Below, one piece after another: positions 47,292 through 58,315 of a stretch of 64,000 nucleotides of DNA (positions are counted from its first letter, which is position 1; each line of letters starts with the position of its first letter). Position numbers and translations under genes: made by a program. A model generated the notes under the pieces. The model worked only from the letters and a program-made list of their open reading frames with translations, was not told the origin of the DNA and made no database searches. This stretch comes from Bactericera cockerelli (lineage: Eukaryota; Arthropoda; Insecta; Hemiptera; Triozidae): positions 24,559,900 to 24,623,899 of the forward strand of contig CM044958.1 of assembly GCA_024516035.1 (NCBI GenBank), read 5' to 3'.

Positions 47292-48121
47292 TAATGTTGT
47301 TTTGGGCGGGTTGTCAATTCTCTGTTGGCTACCCTTTGTCCATTTTCAAAGTGGACGGCCCAATGTATGACAGGAGAGTATCTTTCATGAATCGAAAAAC
47401 ATAGTATTCGCCATCCAGCTTGACCATAAGTTGAGAACCCCTAAAAAATTTCTTTTAAAATTTGTTTCTTATTGTTCCCCTACATCACAAAAAAAGCTGT
47501 CTGCCAAATTTCAAGTCATTCAGCTGAACCCTTTTTGAGTATCTGAGAACACTCTAAAAATGACTAATTTTGACCATAAGTCCATAAGTTGAGAACCCCT
47601 GTTTCCTTTTAAAAAAAATCCGTTCTTAGTACGCCCCTACATCATAAGGGGAAGCTTCCTGCAAAATTTCAAGTTAATCGGCCTAGCCGTTTAGGCTCTC
47701 TTGGCAGACCTTACTCTTGAAAAAGCAACATAGAGCTGACCGTGGGAGAAGCAATCGTTCTAAGGTCAATTCCAGCTAGCTCAAGAGTTTGCCCCTGTGT
47801 CTTATTTATCGTCATGGCAAAACATAGTTTTCTGGGGAATTGAACTCTTTTGAAATTAAAGTGGTAGTCGGAAATCACATTAGAACCCAAGAGAGAGATG
47901 GGAGGGCACTACAACGAAATCAGTAGGTGCCCTACAGCGCCGCACTTGAAGTAATGATATTTTTCGGTTCCAAGTGCGGTTAGCTTTTAGAGAAGGTGGG
48001 TTTTTAGTGGGTGGAAATCCCACACCCCAGGCAGGATCTGGGTGTCTTTGAAAGATTTTTTCCTGCCTTCCATTAAAAAAACCCCAAGTGCATAGTTGCT
48101 AATGAACAGATTAAATGAGCA

Positions 48122-48194
48122 CACAAATAGCTCAGTGGTTAAGCACTCGCTTACGATGCGGAAGGTCCCGGGTTCGAACCCCCGCGCCGACAAA
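48122..48194 (+). repeat. tRNA-like SINE head in Helitron unit 3
   Basis: AAATAGCTCAGTGGTTAAGC ... CCGGGTTCGAACCCCCGCGC. Read on the minus strand it supplies the last ~27 codons of the helicase frame, so the SINE has replaced the true C-terminus. Confidence 0.7.
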
Positions 48195-49331
48195 AATAAT
48201 CCTGTGTACATATACCGTTTCACCTGCACCAGCTCCTGTGAATATAACTGCCTCGATAATGTTTTTTTTTAAGGATGTAATTTGAAGCCGCGTGCCGTTA
48301 CACAATTTCGGGGGTCTCAGATTTCTTAGTAATATTATTGGTGCTCCAACCTTAAGGCATGGCCGATGGGGTGGCAAGCCAGGAGGATTTCGTGTATTAA
48401 GAAATTCGGTTGGGTAATGGATGGCTTCTTCCTCTTCCACAACAGTGTCTACGGATTCGTAAGTTGATAGTTCAGAAGGCATTCTTTTTAAAAAGTCATT
48501 ATTAATTTCCAGAGCATTATCATTCTTTGGTGTTAGTATGGCCCTTATCTTTAGCCAAACAGGGACAACAACACTTGGGTCATCTAGATTGGGGTAGATA
48601 GTGTCTAGGAAGTTGTTGTAATCGACTAATAACTGACAGTGTTCGGTAGGAAATACAATTTTTTCATTTTGTTCAGGTAACTGTCCATCACCTATCCGAA
48701 GCAAAAGCTTCGAAAAAACTTCTGCATTTTGATCAGCGTGAAGGTGTACACGCATATTTAACTTTAAAGAAAGAACAGTTATCTGTGGCCACAAAATGAA
48801 TGATTTTAAACATGCCTTCACTTCGTCAGCTCTTGTTCCACGTGGAACAACGGGTAAAGTTTGTCTAAAATCTCCAGACAGTAGCACAGTTTTACCACCC
48901 ATAAGATTTTTAACACCACGAATGTCTTGTAGAGTACCGTCCAGTGTCTCTAAGCCAGTTTTATGAGTCATTGTACATTCATCATATACGATCAACTTGA
49001 AATCCCTGAGGACTTTGGCCATATCACTTTGCTTTTCAATAATACAGCTTGGTGTATCTACTGAATTTAAATTGAGCGGCAATTTCAAAGCAGAATGAAC
49101 AGTGCAACCTCCTTCTATTAGTGTGGCGGCAATACCGGACGATGCAACAGCAATGGCAATATTTCCATCTTTGCATATTGTAGCTAACAAAAGGTTTATT
49201 AAGAATGTTTTTCCAGTTCCACCTGGAGCATCTAGGAAGAACAAATTATTACCTACAGAATCAAGAGATGAAGTGACGCTCTGAAGTACAGTTTCATACA
49301 CGTATCTCTGTTCACTATTGAGTAATGGCAC
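48132..49331 (-). pseudogene. Helitron PIF1-type helicase, truncated
   Basis: A 399-codon frame carrying the helicase core of a Helitron transposase, which unwinds DNA during rolling-circle transposition. Visible motifs: LNSEQRYVYE (4-13), Walker A APGGTGKTF (35-43), AVASSGIAA (61-69), VYDECTM (115-121, Walker B), GDFRQTLPVVPRG (153-165), and the C-terminal VGAPIILLRN/LCNGTRL region near 325-345. The Rep domain and the upstream GRVYTVHPN block are missing in front; tandem AT-rich repeats occupy that place. The last residues, from about 373, come from the tRNA-like SINE. Known RepHel proteins exceed 1000 residues, so this is a fragment. Confidence 0.88.
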
Positions 49332-49332
49332 T

Positions 49333-49915
49333 TTTTCAGTTGAGAACCCCTATTTTCTTTTAAAATTTGTTTCTTATTATTCCCCTACATCACAAAAAAA
49401 AACTGTCTGCCAAATTTCAAGTCATTCGGCTCAACCGTTTTGAGAATTTTGCAAGACGCTAAAATGTCTACTTTTGTCCATAAGTTGAGGACCCCTGTTA
49501 TCTTTGAAAAATCCTTTCATAGTAAGCTTCTTCATCACTGAAAGAAGTTTTCTGCCTAATTTCAAGTCATTCAGCTCAACCCTTTTGAGAATCTGACAAC
49601 ACTCTAAAAATGACTAATTTTGACCATAAGTTGAGAACCCCTGTTTCCTTAATAAAAAAAAATCCGTTCTTAGTACGCCCCTACATCATGGGGAAGCTTC
49701 CTGCAAAATTTCAAGTCAATCGGCCCAACCGTTTAGGCTCTGCGTTGATTATGAATAAATGTTAATTTTTGGCCATAAGTTGAGAACCCCTGTTTCCTTC
49801 AAAAAATCCGTTCTTAGTACGCCCCTACATAATAAGGGGAAGCTTCCCGCAAAATTTCAAGTCAATCGGCCCAGCCGTTTAGGCTCTGCGTTGATTATGA
49901 ATGAATGTAAATGGA
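49333..49915. repeat. Tandem repeats at the Helitron 5' side
   Basis: About four to five units of 120-150 bp, each with TAAGTTGAGAACCCCTGTTT, GTACGCCCCTACATCAT and GCAAAATTTCAAGTCAATCG. The same units occur at 45566-45840 and 47425-47700 inside the amplified blocks. Confidence 0.8.
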
Positions 49916-49930
49916 TTTTATATATATAGA

Positions 49931-50559
49931 TTACTGATTAGGATACGTACTGCAATAGTAAAGTGATGATGATATTTTTTTTACATTTTACGGGGGTAAA
50001 CATTATAATGATGATCTCGTTGGTAAGGAGGAGGGGGAGGGTGGGGGGATAATAGTAATGGTGAGTGTGAGTGTGATAAGCTGGCTTAAAACTGATATTA
50101 AATAATTAAAACAGAAAGGTATTATGGGTTTATTGCAGTAAGTACGAATTAAAAATGTACCTAGGTCCCTTATTAATTGATATTATACATTGGAACGTTC
50201 GTTGATGAGGAAATGTGATGTAGGTTTCTAGGAAATGAGCAGAGATAACTCACCAGCACGTGAAATTAAAATGGGACCGTCTACAAATGTGTATAAAGTT
50301 TCGTTGAAATCCGTTCAGCATCAGTTTCATAGATCTCCGCATTACAAGGAAAGCAAATTAATAGACCGACCGACAGACACGATACCAAAATTTCTCAGGA
50401 GTTGTGACATGTCCAGAAATATGATTTTTACTTTCCTTATCCTATAGAAAGAAAAGGAATGGGAATCACACAACATTTTCGATAGTCAGTTTAAACACGT
50501 TTTAGGACCCCCAGAGCCTACATCCAAAATTTCAGTGTGTGTGTGTATGTGTGTGCATG

Positions 50560-50627
<68 letters not shown>

Positions 50628-50807
50628 AAGAGAGAGAGTGTGACTGTGAAGCTGGAAACTTGATATTTGGTATGTAGACCTCATTTAAGGAGAGGACAGG
50701 ACGCAAAAAAAAATTCTATACCGATACCGAAAAGTCCTATAATTCTGCGCTACCTACTAAAATTGTAATATAATAACACAAAGAAACACATTGATTATTT
50801 TTTTATT
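49931..50807. other. No gene seen; (GT)n/(GA)n at 50533-50640
   Basis: Contains a GT microsatellite passing into GA, and a small family B hairpin fragment (ACTTTCCTTATCC) near 50427. No gene. Confidence 0.5.
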
Positions 50808-51402
50808 ACTTTCCTTATCTTATAATAAGGAAAGTATTGTATTCGTCGAAAATTTGACCTACAGCCTTTTCAGCCATTGGTCCGTGCGTCTGTCTGTCTG
50901 TCTGTCTGTCTGTGTGTAAACAGGATATCTCAAGAATGGTAAAAGCTAGAGACCTGAAATTTGGTGCACAAATAAATTTTATACACCAGACGAACCACGA
51001 AACTTTTGGTTGAAATTGGCCGCATTCTGCGGCCGCAGGGTCGCAAATATTAGCCGCAAGTGCCGCTTCTTTAAATTGGTTAAAGATAAAAAAAAAATTA
51101 AGAGAACAACTTTTTCTTAGATCAAAAAAATAATAGGGGTCTATTCTGATCATTTTTTTAATATCTTGAGCTTTTTGGAACTCGGCTCCAATTTACCGGT
51201 ATTTGGGGGGGACCCGCTTTGACTAACTTTTTTATTATTCAGCCTACATGGGGGTTGTGACATATCAAATTCAATGATTTTGAAGTGCTGATTACGAATT
51301 TGGCATTGGTTTTTAGTTATCTGTTACCGTTGAGTCACCAGTGGCGGAATTCGACTCCTTTTTGGGTATAAGGAAAGTCGTGTGATGTTTACACCAGATT
51401 TT
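50808..51402 (+). repeat. Family B repeat, near-complete
   Basis: The left end is a hairpin, ACTTTCCTTATCTTATAATA then AGGAAAGT, followed by ATTGTATTCGTCG. The interior has (GTCT)n near 50887, GGCCGCATTCTGCGGCCGCA, and GAGTCACCAGTGGCGGAATT. The right end is AAGGAAAGTCGTGTGATGTT then TACACCAGATTTTT. No protein. Confidence 0.8.
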
Positions 51403-52349
51403 TTAGAGACTTGATTTGTGACGCCTTATGTAGATTGAAATGAAGAAGAGAGTTAAAGGTATATAAATGTGTAAAGCATATTTATCTAATAACTTATATT
51501 TTTTAGTCTATGTATGTACACTATGTACAGGTATAAGTAAAATTGTGTTCTCGGTCACAGAACAAAATACCATTTTTTCTGATAAATATTTTCTTTTACA
51601 ATGGAAATTTATGGGGTTAAAGAAAAACATGGATAAATTCATTTTCTCGGAGAAATTTCATTTACACGTTTCAGTGTTGGGGGATAAAAATGGAAATTTA
51701 TTTTGATTTTTCAACATTTTCTCCTCGACTCTTAGCAAGTTTATATTGTAGAGATACCTAGAGTTATATTATGTACACCCAACGAGGCGCAGTTGCCCGG
51801 AAATTTCAAATTGGAAAAAGAAACAAAGAGGAAATTGTACAAACAGTTCTCCCCTTCACCTTTCTGTCAAGAGAAGATTTTGAATAGTGAAAAGTTTTCC
51901 AAACTTTCAAATGAAAATCTTCGAAATCGGAAAAGCTGTTTGAGGTTTGACGGAAATCTTGTACTGACTTTGAAAAGAAAGCTATTGTTGAGCATTGTTG
52001 GAAAAACAGAATTTGTTCCAGAGGTTTGGCCAAGCAGCTCAAGTGGAACAAAGAAATATGTAACGATTTCGTTCCCTATACCTTGGAAAGTATTGAATAT
52101 CATGTCTAATGGTGTTTTTGTCACTTTTACAGTAAAACTTTTCTAGTCCCGCTTGTTAGTGCATGAGCGTACGTCAATAGGATTTGAACTATTTTAAAAA
52201 GTCCTCATTGGATATCTTCATAGTATTTTAATAATCTGATAGAACACTGTTCGTACTTACATCAGTACTAGTAATTCCTCTGGAGAGGAGGAGAATATGA
52301 GTGACACTATTTAATGGTAATCACGTAGAATTGGGTATAGTTTTAAAGC
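51403..52349. other. Unassigned; one 117-codon open frame
   Basis: The plus-strand frame 51793-52146 encodes a Lys/Phe/Ser-rich 117-residue protein with no family I recognise. Minus-strand frames are also open over the same bases, so constraint is doubtful. It could be chance. Confidence 0.2.
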
Positions 52350-52527
52350 ACCTTGAAAAAATTTTCGGAAGTAATAGGAACGCTCCCGGAATCGATCAGG
52401 TTACAACCCGGGCTCTTAAAAACCTTAGTTTTATGACACTCATATTTTCGTGATTCATGGAAATGTGCCAAGGTTGTGCCCATCTACAACCCTGGGGAAC
52501 CATCCTGGCTGCCTTCTATAGTTATAA

Positions 52528-52775
52528 CTAGCGGGCTGTCGCCCGCTTTGCGGGCCGAGGCATGGCCGTGAAAGCAAAAAATCTTTTTTCGCCAATGGCA
52601 GGTGTTGTAGTGGGAGTTTCGAAAAATCCCGTCTTATTGCACATCTAGACTATAAGACAAAGCTACCTACCAAATTTCAGCTTCCTAGGACTTACGGTTT
52701 GGGCTGTAGAGCGATGATCAGTCAGTGGTCAGTGGTCAGTGGTCAGTGAGTGTCTTTGACATTTATATATTAAGA
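52528..52775 (-). mobile_element. 248-bp non-autonomous Helitron
   Basis: On the minus strand the 5' end is A|TCTTAATATATAAATGTCA and the 3' end is hairpin GCGGGC-GACA-GCCCGC with CTAG|T at 52531-52528. The copy is nearly identical to 38897-39134. It carries a few extra TGGTCAG units near its 5' end, which account for the length difference. Confidence 0.8.
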
Positions 52776-52934
52776 TACCTATGAGTCTGCTTAGCACCAT
52801 CAGCAAAGTAGTAGAAAATACTTTCCTTAATTTAGAACAAGGACAGAAAAAACTATAGCAACCCGACTCGATGCCTTTGTCCAAATAGACAGTATCTTTC
52901 CCGATGAACAGTTTGGTTTCCGGAACAAAATAAT

Positions 52935-52995
52935 ATTTATTTATTTTTACAAAAACGAACACAATACTTCGGATTTCTAATATTAGAAATTTTAG
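52935..52995 (-). repeat. Family A hairpin-end fragment
   Basis: AAAAACGAACACAATACTTC then GGATTTCTAATATTAGAAAT: the family A left end in inverted orientation. Only one hairpin arm is full length. Confidence 0.6.
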
Positions 52996-53105
52996 GACGT
53001 AATAGAAGGCATATTCTTCGCTAGAAGATGACCGCTAGTACAATGCAGTATAAAGTTTTTGAACAAACCAATTGGACCGACACTGTAAAATACCTGGGAG
53101 TATAA

Positions 53106-54026
53106 GTATACCTACCTGATTAGGTGACTTGTGATTTTTTTATTTTTCCATGCTGTTGAGAAATGCGACTAATTTTAACAGGAAATTCTTGATTCTGATC
53201 AAACAAAAATGTAGAAAAACAAATGAGAGATCTAGGGGGTTAACCATTAAATAATCACGTCATAATATATCACGATGCGTTTTTGTCCTCCATTCGGTGT
53301 CCAAACTACAACAGTTACTTGACATCATTATCACCCACCCTGAGAGGACCGGAGTACACACAGTTTCTCAGTAACTCGGATATTCACTTTGGTGTAAGAA
53401 AGAACCTCTGTTCTAAAAGGGTTAATTCACATCAATATTAAGTGAAAAATTAAAAATTCATTATGACGACTTGTCGTTTCTTCCTTAACCTCCCTCTCTC
53501 CTTCCTTCTCTTCTCTGTGTAAATGGAAATGTAAATTAAATCAATCCATTTAAATTGAATTCCTTTATTTCCTCGCCTTTATTTATTTATCACGTCGATA
53601 AACAACATCATCCAACTTAACTGCTTATAATTTCATTTTCCGGAAAAGAAAATCTTTCATCGTTATTTTTCCTTTATCTTTTCTTCTTCTTCCTTACTCC
53701 CATTTCCCACTTTTGCCTTTGCCTCCTTTTATTATGTTTCTGTGTTTGTTTTACTTTTTAATGGAATCACCTTTAGGTCTCTTATAGAAGAAAGTACATA
53801 AATCACAGTTCATTAACTCCAAGTACCTACAAACCTATGTACCTACTGTAAAAGTACAAGTCCCGGTTTCAGCGTAGATTTAGTAATGCGACTTTGAGTA
53901 GTTGTGATATCGCGAAAGTGATTAACACAAATATGATAACTTTACTATAAAAGTACGCATATACTCGTAACTTAAAGTCTATAATTATAATAATATTTAG
54001 GTTTATTGAGATGTTATAAAGATTAA
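53106..54026. other. No gene seen
   Basis: AT-rich, with a pyrimidine-rich stretch near 53480-53730. No exon supported. Confidence 0.4.
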
Positions 54027-54686
54027 AAATCTGGTGTAAACATCACACAACTTTCCTTATCCCAAAAAAGAAGTCGAATTCCGCCACTGGTGACTGAACG
54101 GTAACAGATAACTAAAAATCAATACCAAATTCGTAATCAGCACTTCAAAATCATTGGATTTGATATGTCGCAACCCCCATCTAGGGTGAATAATAAAAAA
54201 GTTAGTCCGAGCGGGTCCCCCTAAAATACCGATAAATTGAGTCCGAGGTCCAAAAAGTTCAAGATATCAAAAAAAATAGACCCCTATTATTTTTTTAATC
54301 TAAGAAAATGATATTCTCTAACTTTTTTTGTATCTTTAACCGATTCGAAGACTCGGCGCTTGCGGCTAATATTTGCGGCCCTGCGGCCGCAGAATGCGGC
54401 CGATTTCAACCAAAAGTTTCATGGTTCGTTTGGGGTATAATATTAATTACCATACCAAATTTCAAGTCTCTAGCTCATACCGTTCTTGAGATATCCTGTT
54501 CACACACACACACACACACACATACACACACACACACACAGACAGACAGACAGACGCACGGACCAATGGCTGAAAACAACTTTTTTGGTATCCTGAGGCT
54601 ATGATTCGTCCAGAAATGTGAAAAACTAGGTAGGTCAAATTTTCCACGAATACAATACTTTCCTTATTATAGGATAAGGAAAGTAA
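54027..54686 (-). repeat. Family B repeat, minus strand
   Basis: The mirror of 50808-51402: AATCTGGTGTAAACATCACA at the left, the GCGGCCGCAGAATGCGGCCG block, and the hairpin ACTTTCCTTATTATAGGATA then AGGAAAGT at the right. A (CA)n/(GACA)n run lies at 54502-54555, where the plus copy has GTCT repeats. Confidence 0.8.
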
Positions 54687-55312
54687 AAAACAATGACGGG
54701 TTTTAGCATTACAAAATTAACGTGTATACATATGTGATGCGTTTGCATTTATAATACCAAAATTACAGTTTTTGGTGGCCTATTAACAGGAAAAGAAATA
54801 AAAAGTAACTAATAAAATGATTTTTTTTACAATTCAATCTTGAAAAAATAAATTAAAAAAAAACTCATTTACTCTTTCAAGAGCTACATGCTACATGCAA
54901 TAATCATTTATCGCTGATGTTGACGCCTCAAATATATTTCATCTATAGAAAAATATTGAAAATGTTATGGCATTTGAGGCATTCCGACATAACACGAGAG
55001 AGTTCATCAATAATTCATAAGTTTGTGATGAAAGGAAAAAAATAAAATAATGATATACAATTTTATTTTAATGTGACGCCCTGAAAGTATTTTTTCCTTG
55101 TCCGAAAATAGCCTTTCGAACCGTTACCTCTCCTAGGGGAATGACCTTTGAGGATAGCCGGCAGGTGGTGAATATGCCATCCAAATTAAGTCTTGTTCAA
55201 AACTAAGGTCTAGTTTGTTACCTCTCCAAGGGCAATGACCTTTGAGGATAGCCGGCTGGTGCTGAATATGCCCGAAAGTTGCTCAGATTTTTTTTTTTTT
55301 TTTTTTTTTTTC
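54687..55312. repeat. Unassigned DNA with a two-copy repeat and poly-T
   Basis: GTTACCTCTCC...AATGACCTTTGAGGATAGCC occurs at 55123 and 55217 (about 94 bp apart). A run of 24 T lies at 55288-55311, directly before a family A end. No gene. Confidence 0.6.
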
Positions 55313-55375
55313 AATTTACATAAAAACGAACACAATACTTCCGATTTCTAATATTAGAAAAGTATCAGAAGTAAT
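55313..55375 (-). repeat. Family A hairpin-end fragment
   Basis: AAAACGAACACAATACTTCC then GATTTCTAATATTAGAAAAGTATCAGAAGT, the inverted left end of family A following a poly-T. Confidence 0.6.
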
Positions 55376-55754
55376 AAAGAAGTTTCTGGCGAGATTCGGA
55401 ATCAGCGGGTCAAAGTAAACATACAGAACCGTTAAAATATAATCGATTTTTTTCCGTGGAAACCTTGTTATTGGAACTCCCGTGCTTGGACTAATAGAGA
55501 TTGGAGTAATAGAGGTATTAATATTGAAGGTAACATAGGTACAAACCTGAAGGTAACTTACGGTAAAGGTAGTGCATTGATGAAGGTCTGTGTTGTGACC
55601 TCTCTATTTGAGGTGCCAACCACTACCTTGTATGGACATCAATGGCACCCTGGACCAGTGCAGACATCTAATTAGTGTATAACAGAAATATTTTGATGAG
55701 ATTACTACTAAACTTATTACATCTATACTTGTATGGAGAATAACAAAAAATATA

Positions 55755-56636
55755 TTGGTGTGAACATCACACGACTTTCCTTATCCCTCAAAAAGAATTC
55801 AATTTGCACCAATGGTCACTATATATTTACGACTTTTTATTTTTTATTAATATACATAAAAAGGCGCCTAATAAATAATGGTGTAAGCCAGTCCAATGGG
55901 ATGGACTCTCATAAGTTTTTAGATATTTATCCAGAGCCGCTTATTCCACCAAAAAGTGGTCGATGTCCGCCATCGGTAACGAATTTTTTTTTTTTGTTTG
56001 AAAAAAATATTGGTTGGAATGATCGAAGTAAACTCCCATTATTTTTTATATGCAAGAAAAACTTTGTCTAGAAAAAATTCACAGATTTTAACTTAAAAAG
56101 AGCTGCTGGGGCCCTAGTCGTCTGACCACGATAAAGTTCTGAGCTTTACTAGCTTATCACTGTTCTTAGGCCAGCCTCCGTGGCGTAACGGTTGTGGCTA
56201 CTGCCTGAGTTCGATTCCCGGTTGGAGCAGACTTTTCGCACAGAAAATTTTGTTCCCTCCGAACATGTGAGGCTGGCAATTCTGGCCCTACCCAGGCTGG
56301 GTGAGGTTAGCTGGTATGATTCCCAGCGAATGGAGGGTAAAAACCAAATAGAATCAAGGGACATGAAAGGAGCCTAGACATTGGATTTGGGCGTCCATAT
56401 TATAATCCTCTCACCACCATGATTTAGGTGTCGGTGCCTGTCTCACGGACACGGAATTATTATTACTGTTCTTAAGTATTTTGTTTACAGACCGACCGAC
56501 AGACACACGGACCAATCACTGAAACTGTGTATTTAGGCTATAGGTACCTTAAACGTACTTTAGCACTGAAAACTGACTATCCAAAAATTTGGCTGATTAC
56601 AGAACTTTCCTATTATTATAGGATAAGGAAAGTAAA
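55755..56636 (-). repeat. Family B repeat interrupted by a SINE
   Basis: The left border GGTGTGAACATCACACGACT then TTCCTTATCCC and the right hairpin ACTTTCCTATTATTATAGGA then TAAGGAAAGT are family B ends. A family E SINE occupies 56169-56463. Confidence 0.7.
56169..56463 (+). repeat. tRNA-derived SINE (family E), full length
   Basis: The head CCAGCCTCCGTGGCGTAACG and B box GAGTTCGATTCCCGG are followed by a body with ATGTGAGGCTGGCAATTCTG and CCAGGCTGGGTGAGGTTAGC. The 3' end is ATTATTATTA. About 295 bp. Confidence 0.8.
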
Positions 56637-56984
56637 AATAGTGGGTTAGTAATGTAATGATACTTTGATTCTTAGGCAAGATCAAACATTCCGTAGAAAT
56701 TAAATATATTTTTTACAACTGTTCGAATAAATAATGCACTAAGGTATGTACAAATTACTTTAGATTTTTTTGCCGGCGTCATTATAAAAGCTAAAAATTC
56801 AAAATTAGTTTTTTTTTTTAAATATCTTGATATATTAAAAATCGTACTGATAAAAAATGTATGTACGAATTTCTTTGTGGTGAAGCACAAGGCCTCTTCA
56901 CAATTTTTGTGGGTAGCGCAGCATTACTAAGAGCCTCCTTTACATTTCGAATTATTCTACTACATTAATTTCTTTTTACTCTGG
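56637..56984. other. No gene seen
   Basis: AT-rich unassigned DNA. Confidence 0.4.
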
Positions 56985-57165
56985 TAATGCCGCCACTGGT
57001 CGTTACTCATACAAGTAACTACTCATTTTTCCTCACGAGGTATGAGTGGACCCCGAACATCCAAGTACAGAGCAGAAAAAATCCTCCCCCGCTGGGAATC
57101 GAACCCATGTCACCATGTGTGCAATGCCTAGCGCGCTAACTCGCTCTGCCACAGTGACTACTACT
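56985..57165 (-). repeat. tRNA-derived SINE (family F), minus strand
   Basis: On the minus strand it reads CACTGTGGCAGAGCGAGTTA (A-box region), ATGGGTTCGATTCCCAGC (B box), then CTGCTCTGTACTTGGATGTT and ATGAGTAGTTAC. Same family as 13757-13925. Confidence 0.75.
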
Positions 57166-57744
57166 GATAAAAAATGAACTCTGAAGAAAAAATTTTGTCG
57201 GTGTTATAAAACATAACATAACATGTTGGATCTTAACAGTAGCAGAAGGTAAGTTCAGAGCTTGGTGAGTTTGGTGAAAGCTCAACCCTAGTACAACTGA
57301 ATGAAGTTATCGATGCTCAGTGCTCATTTTGCTCTTTTATTTGATCATGAAATGTACAGAAATTATTACTCTTCCATAGATCATTATAAAAGATGAGTTT
57401 CGCGCAAATAATAGGTAAGATACCTATACAACTTATACGTACTTATTTGATATATAGGTAAAATTTTACAGAACAATCAGATAGGTACAGACTGGTACAC
57501 TCATAAAACCCTATCGCAAATTCCTCAAACCAAAATTACATCACCCTGAATCACATAATTATATCTTGAGTATATGTAAGCAGATTGCGAGCAGGTTAAT
57601 CTGATTCCAATGAGTGTTCGTGCTTTTTATTTCGTCTGCTCTCAGCTTTTACTCTACAACTATTGGCCCTACGTACATTCGATCGTGTTCTTAAAAGGGG
57701 GACATGGGCAAAATGAAAATAATGAAATAAAATCACTGCTAGGT

Positions 57745-57782
<38 letters not shown>

Positions 57783-58136
57783 ATTCACTAAAGCCTAATT
57801 TTTCTTTAGTTTTGTCGATTACTGATTAATTAGTGTACTCGCTGGAAACTCACCCAGACTGGTTTGGGCGCATAGCCACTATAGCCAGGTCTCACGATTA
57901 TTCGAAGCTGAGTGGTCACCTCGCTTGAACTTCCGTCAACAACGTGCAATGAAGATATATTAGTACTGCACTCTAGGGGACTTTTTCCACACTATTTGTG
58001 ATGTTGAATGGGTTAACAGAATAGTAGAAGGAATATTCTGTATTCTTACATCAGCCGATGGCTGTAACCATCGGAACTTGGAATTTTATTAACCTATGTA
58101 AAAATAATAATAATACTTTTTAGTAGAAGGTAAAAA
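57166..58136. other. No gene seen; poly-A at 57749-57781
   Basis: A 33-nt A run, probably a retroelement tail, is the only landmark. Confidence 0.45.
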
Positions 58137-58315
58137 TTTGGCGAGCATAATGCTCAAAGCATTTTCTACCACCTAACCCTCAAAGCCTTTTTATGTGGTC
58201 CACAAACTCAAATTAGTGAGGAAAAACCACACACTGGGTGGGATTCGAAGCAACGGATTCCTACGCTACCTGTATTACCAGACTAGCGCTTTAACCACTT
58301 GACTAACACTAACAG
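58137..58315 (-). repeat. tRNA-derived SINE (family D), minus strand
   Basis: The tRNA-like head (GGATTCGAAGC on plus, with GACTAGCGCTTTAACCACTT) and body (TCTACCACCTAACCCTC) match 25258-25385 and 37613-37760. Confidence 0.65.

Larger units (their letters stand above)
44352..49930 (-). mobile_element. 5.6-kb Helitron with amplified internal units
   Basis: The minus-strand 5' end is TC at 49930-49929 (TCTATATATATAAAATCC), preceded by A. The minus-strand 3' end is the hairpin GCGGGC-GTA-GCCCGC and CTAG at 44355-44352, followed by T. Inside are helicase-derived segments only; I see no Rep nuclease. About 1.86 kb (start of one unit near 44666, the next near 46526, the third near 48208) is repeated, each repeat pairing a tRNA-like SINE head with helicase pieces. 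Two units share an internal deletion. The copy cannot be autonomous as read. Confidence 0.8.
52350..53105 (+). pseudogene. Decayed Jockey-like reverse transcriptase, split by Helitron
   Basis: Pieces in several frames line up in RT order: RNAPGIDQVTTRALKNLSF (from about 52376), then DSWKCAKVVPIYNPGEPS (to about 52505), a 248-bp Helitron, then PMSLLSTISKVVENTFLNLE (52780-52840), IFPDEQFGFRN (to about 52925), a family A fragment, and NWTDTVKYLGV (to 53105). These match the PGxD, WK-A-V-PI, RPISLLS-K--E, QFGFR and VKYLGV blocks of LINE RTs. The palm with the YADD motif is lost. Stops and shifts show a dead copy. It is a different family from the LINE at 104-3690. Confidence 0.75.

Noticed and set aside
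44570..48194. Functional tRNA genes
   Set aside because: A and B boxes are present but acceptor stems do not form and the copies sit inside a Helitron; they are SINE heads.
51793..52146. A 117-codon gene
   Set aside because: Unrecognised, with competing open frames on the other strand; kept only as an unassigned stretch.
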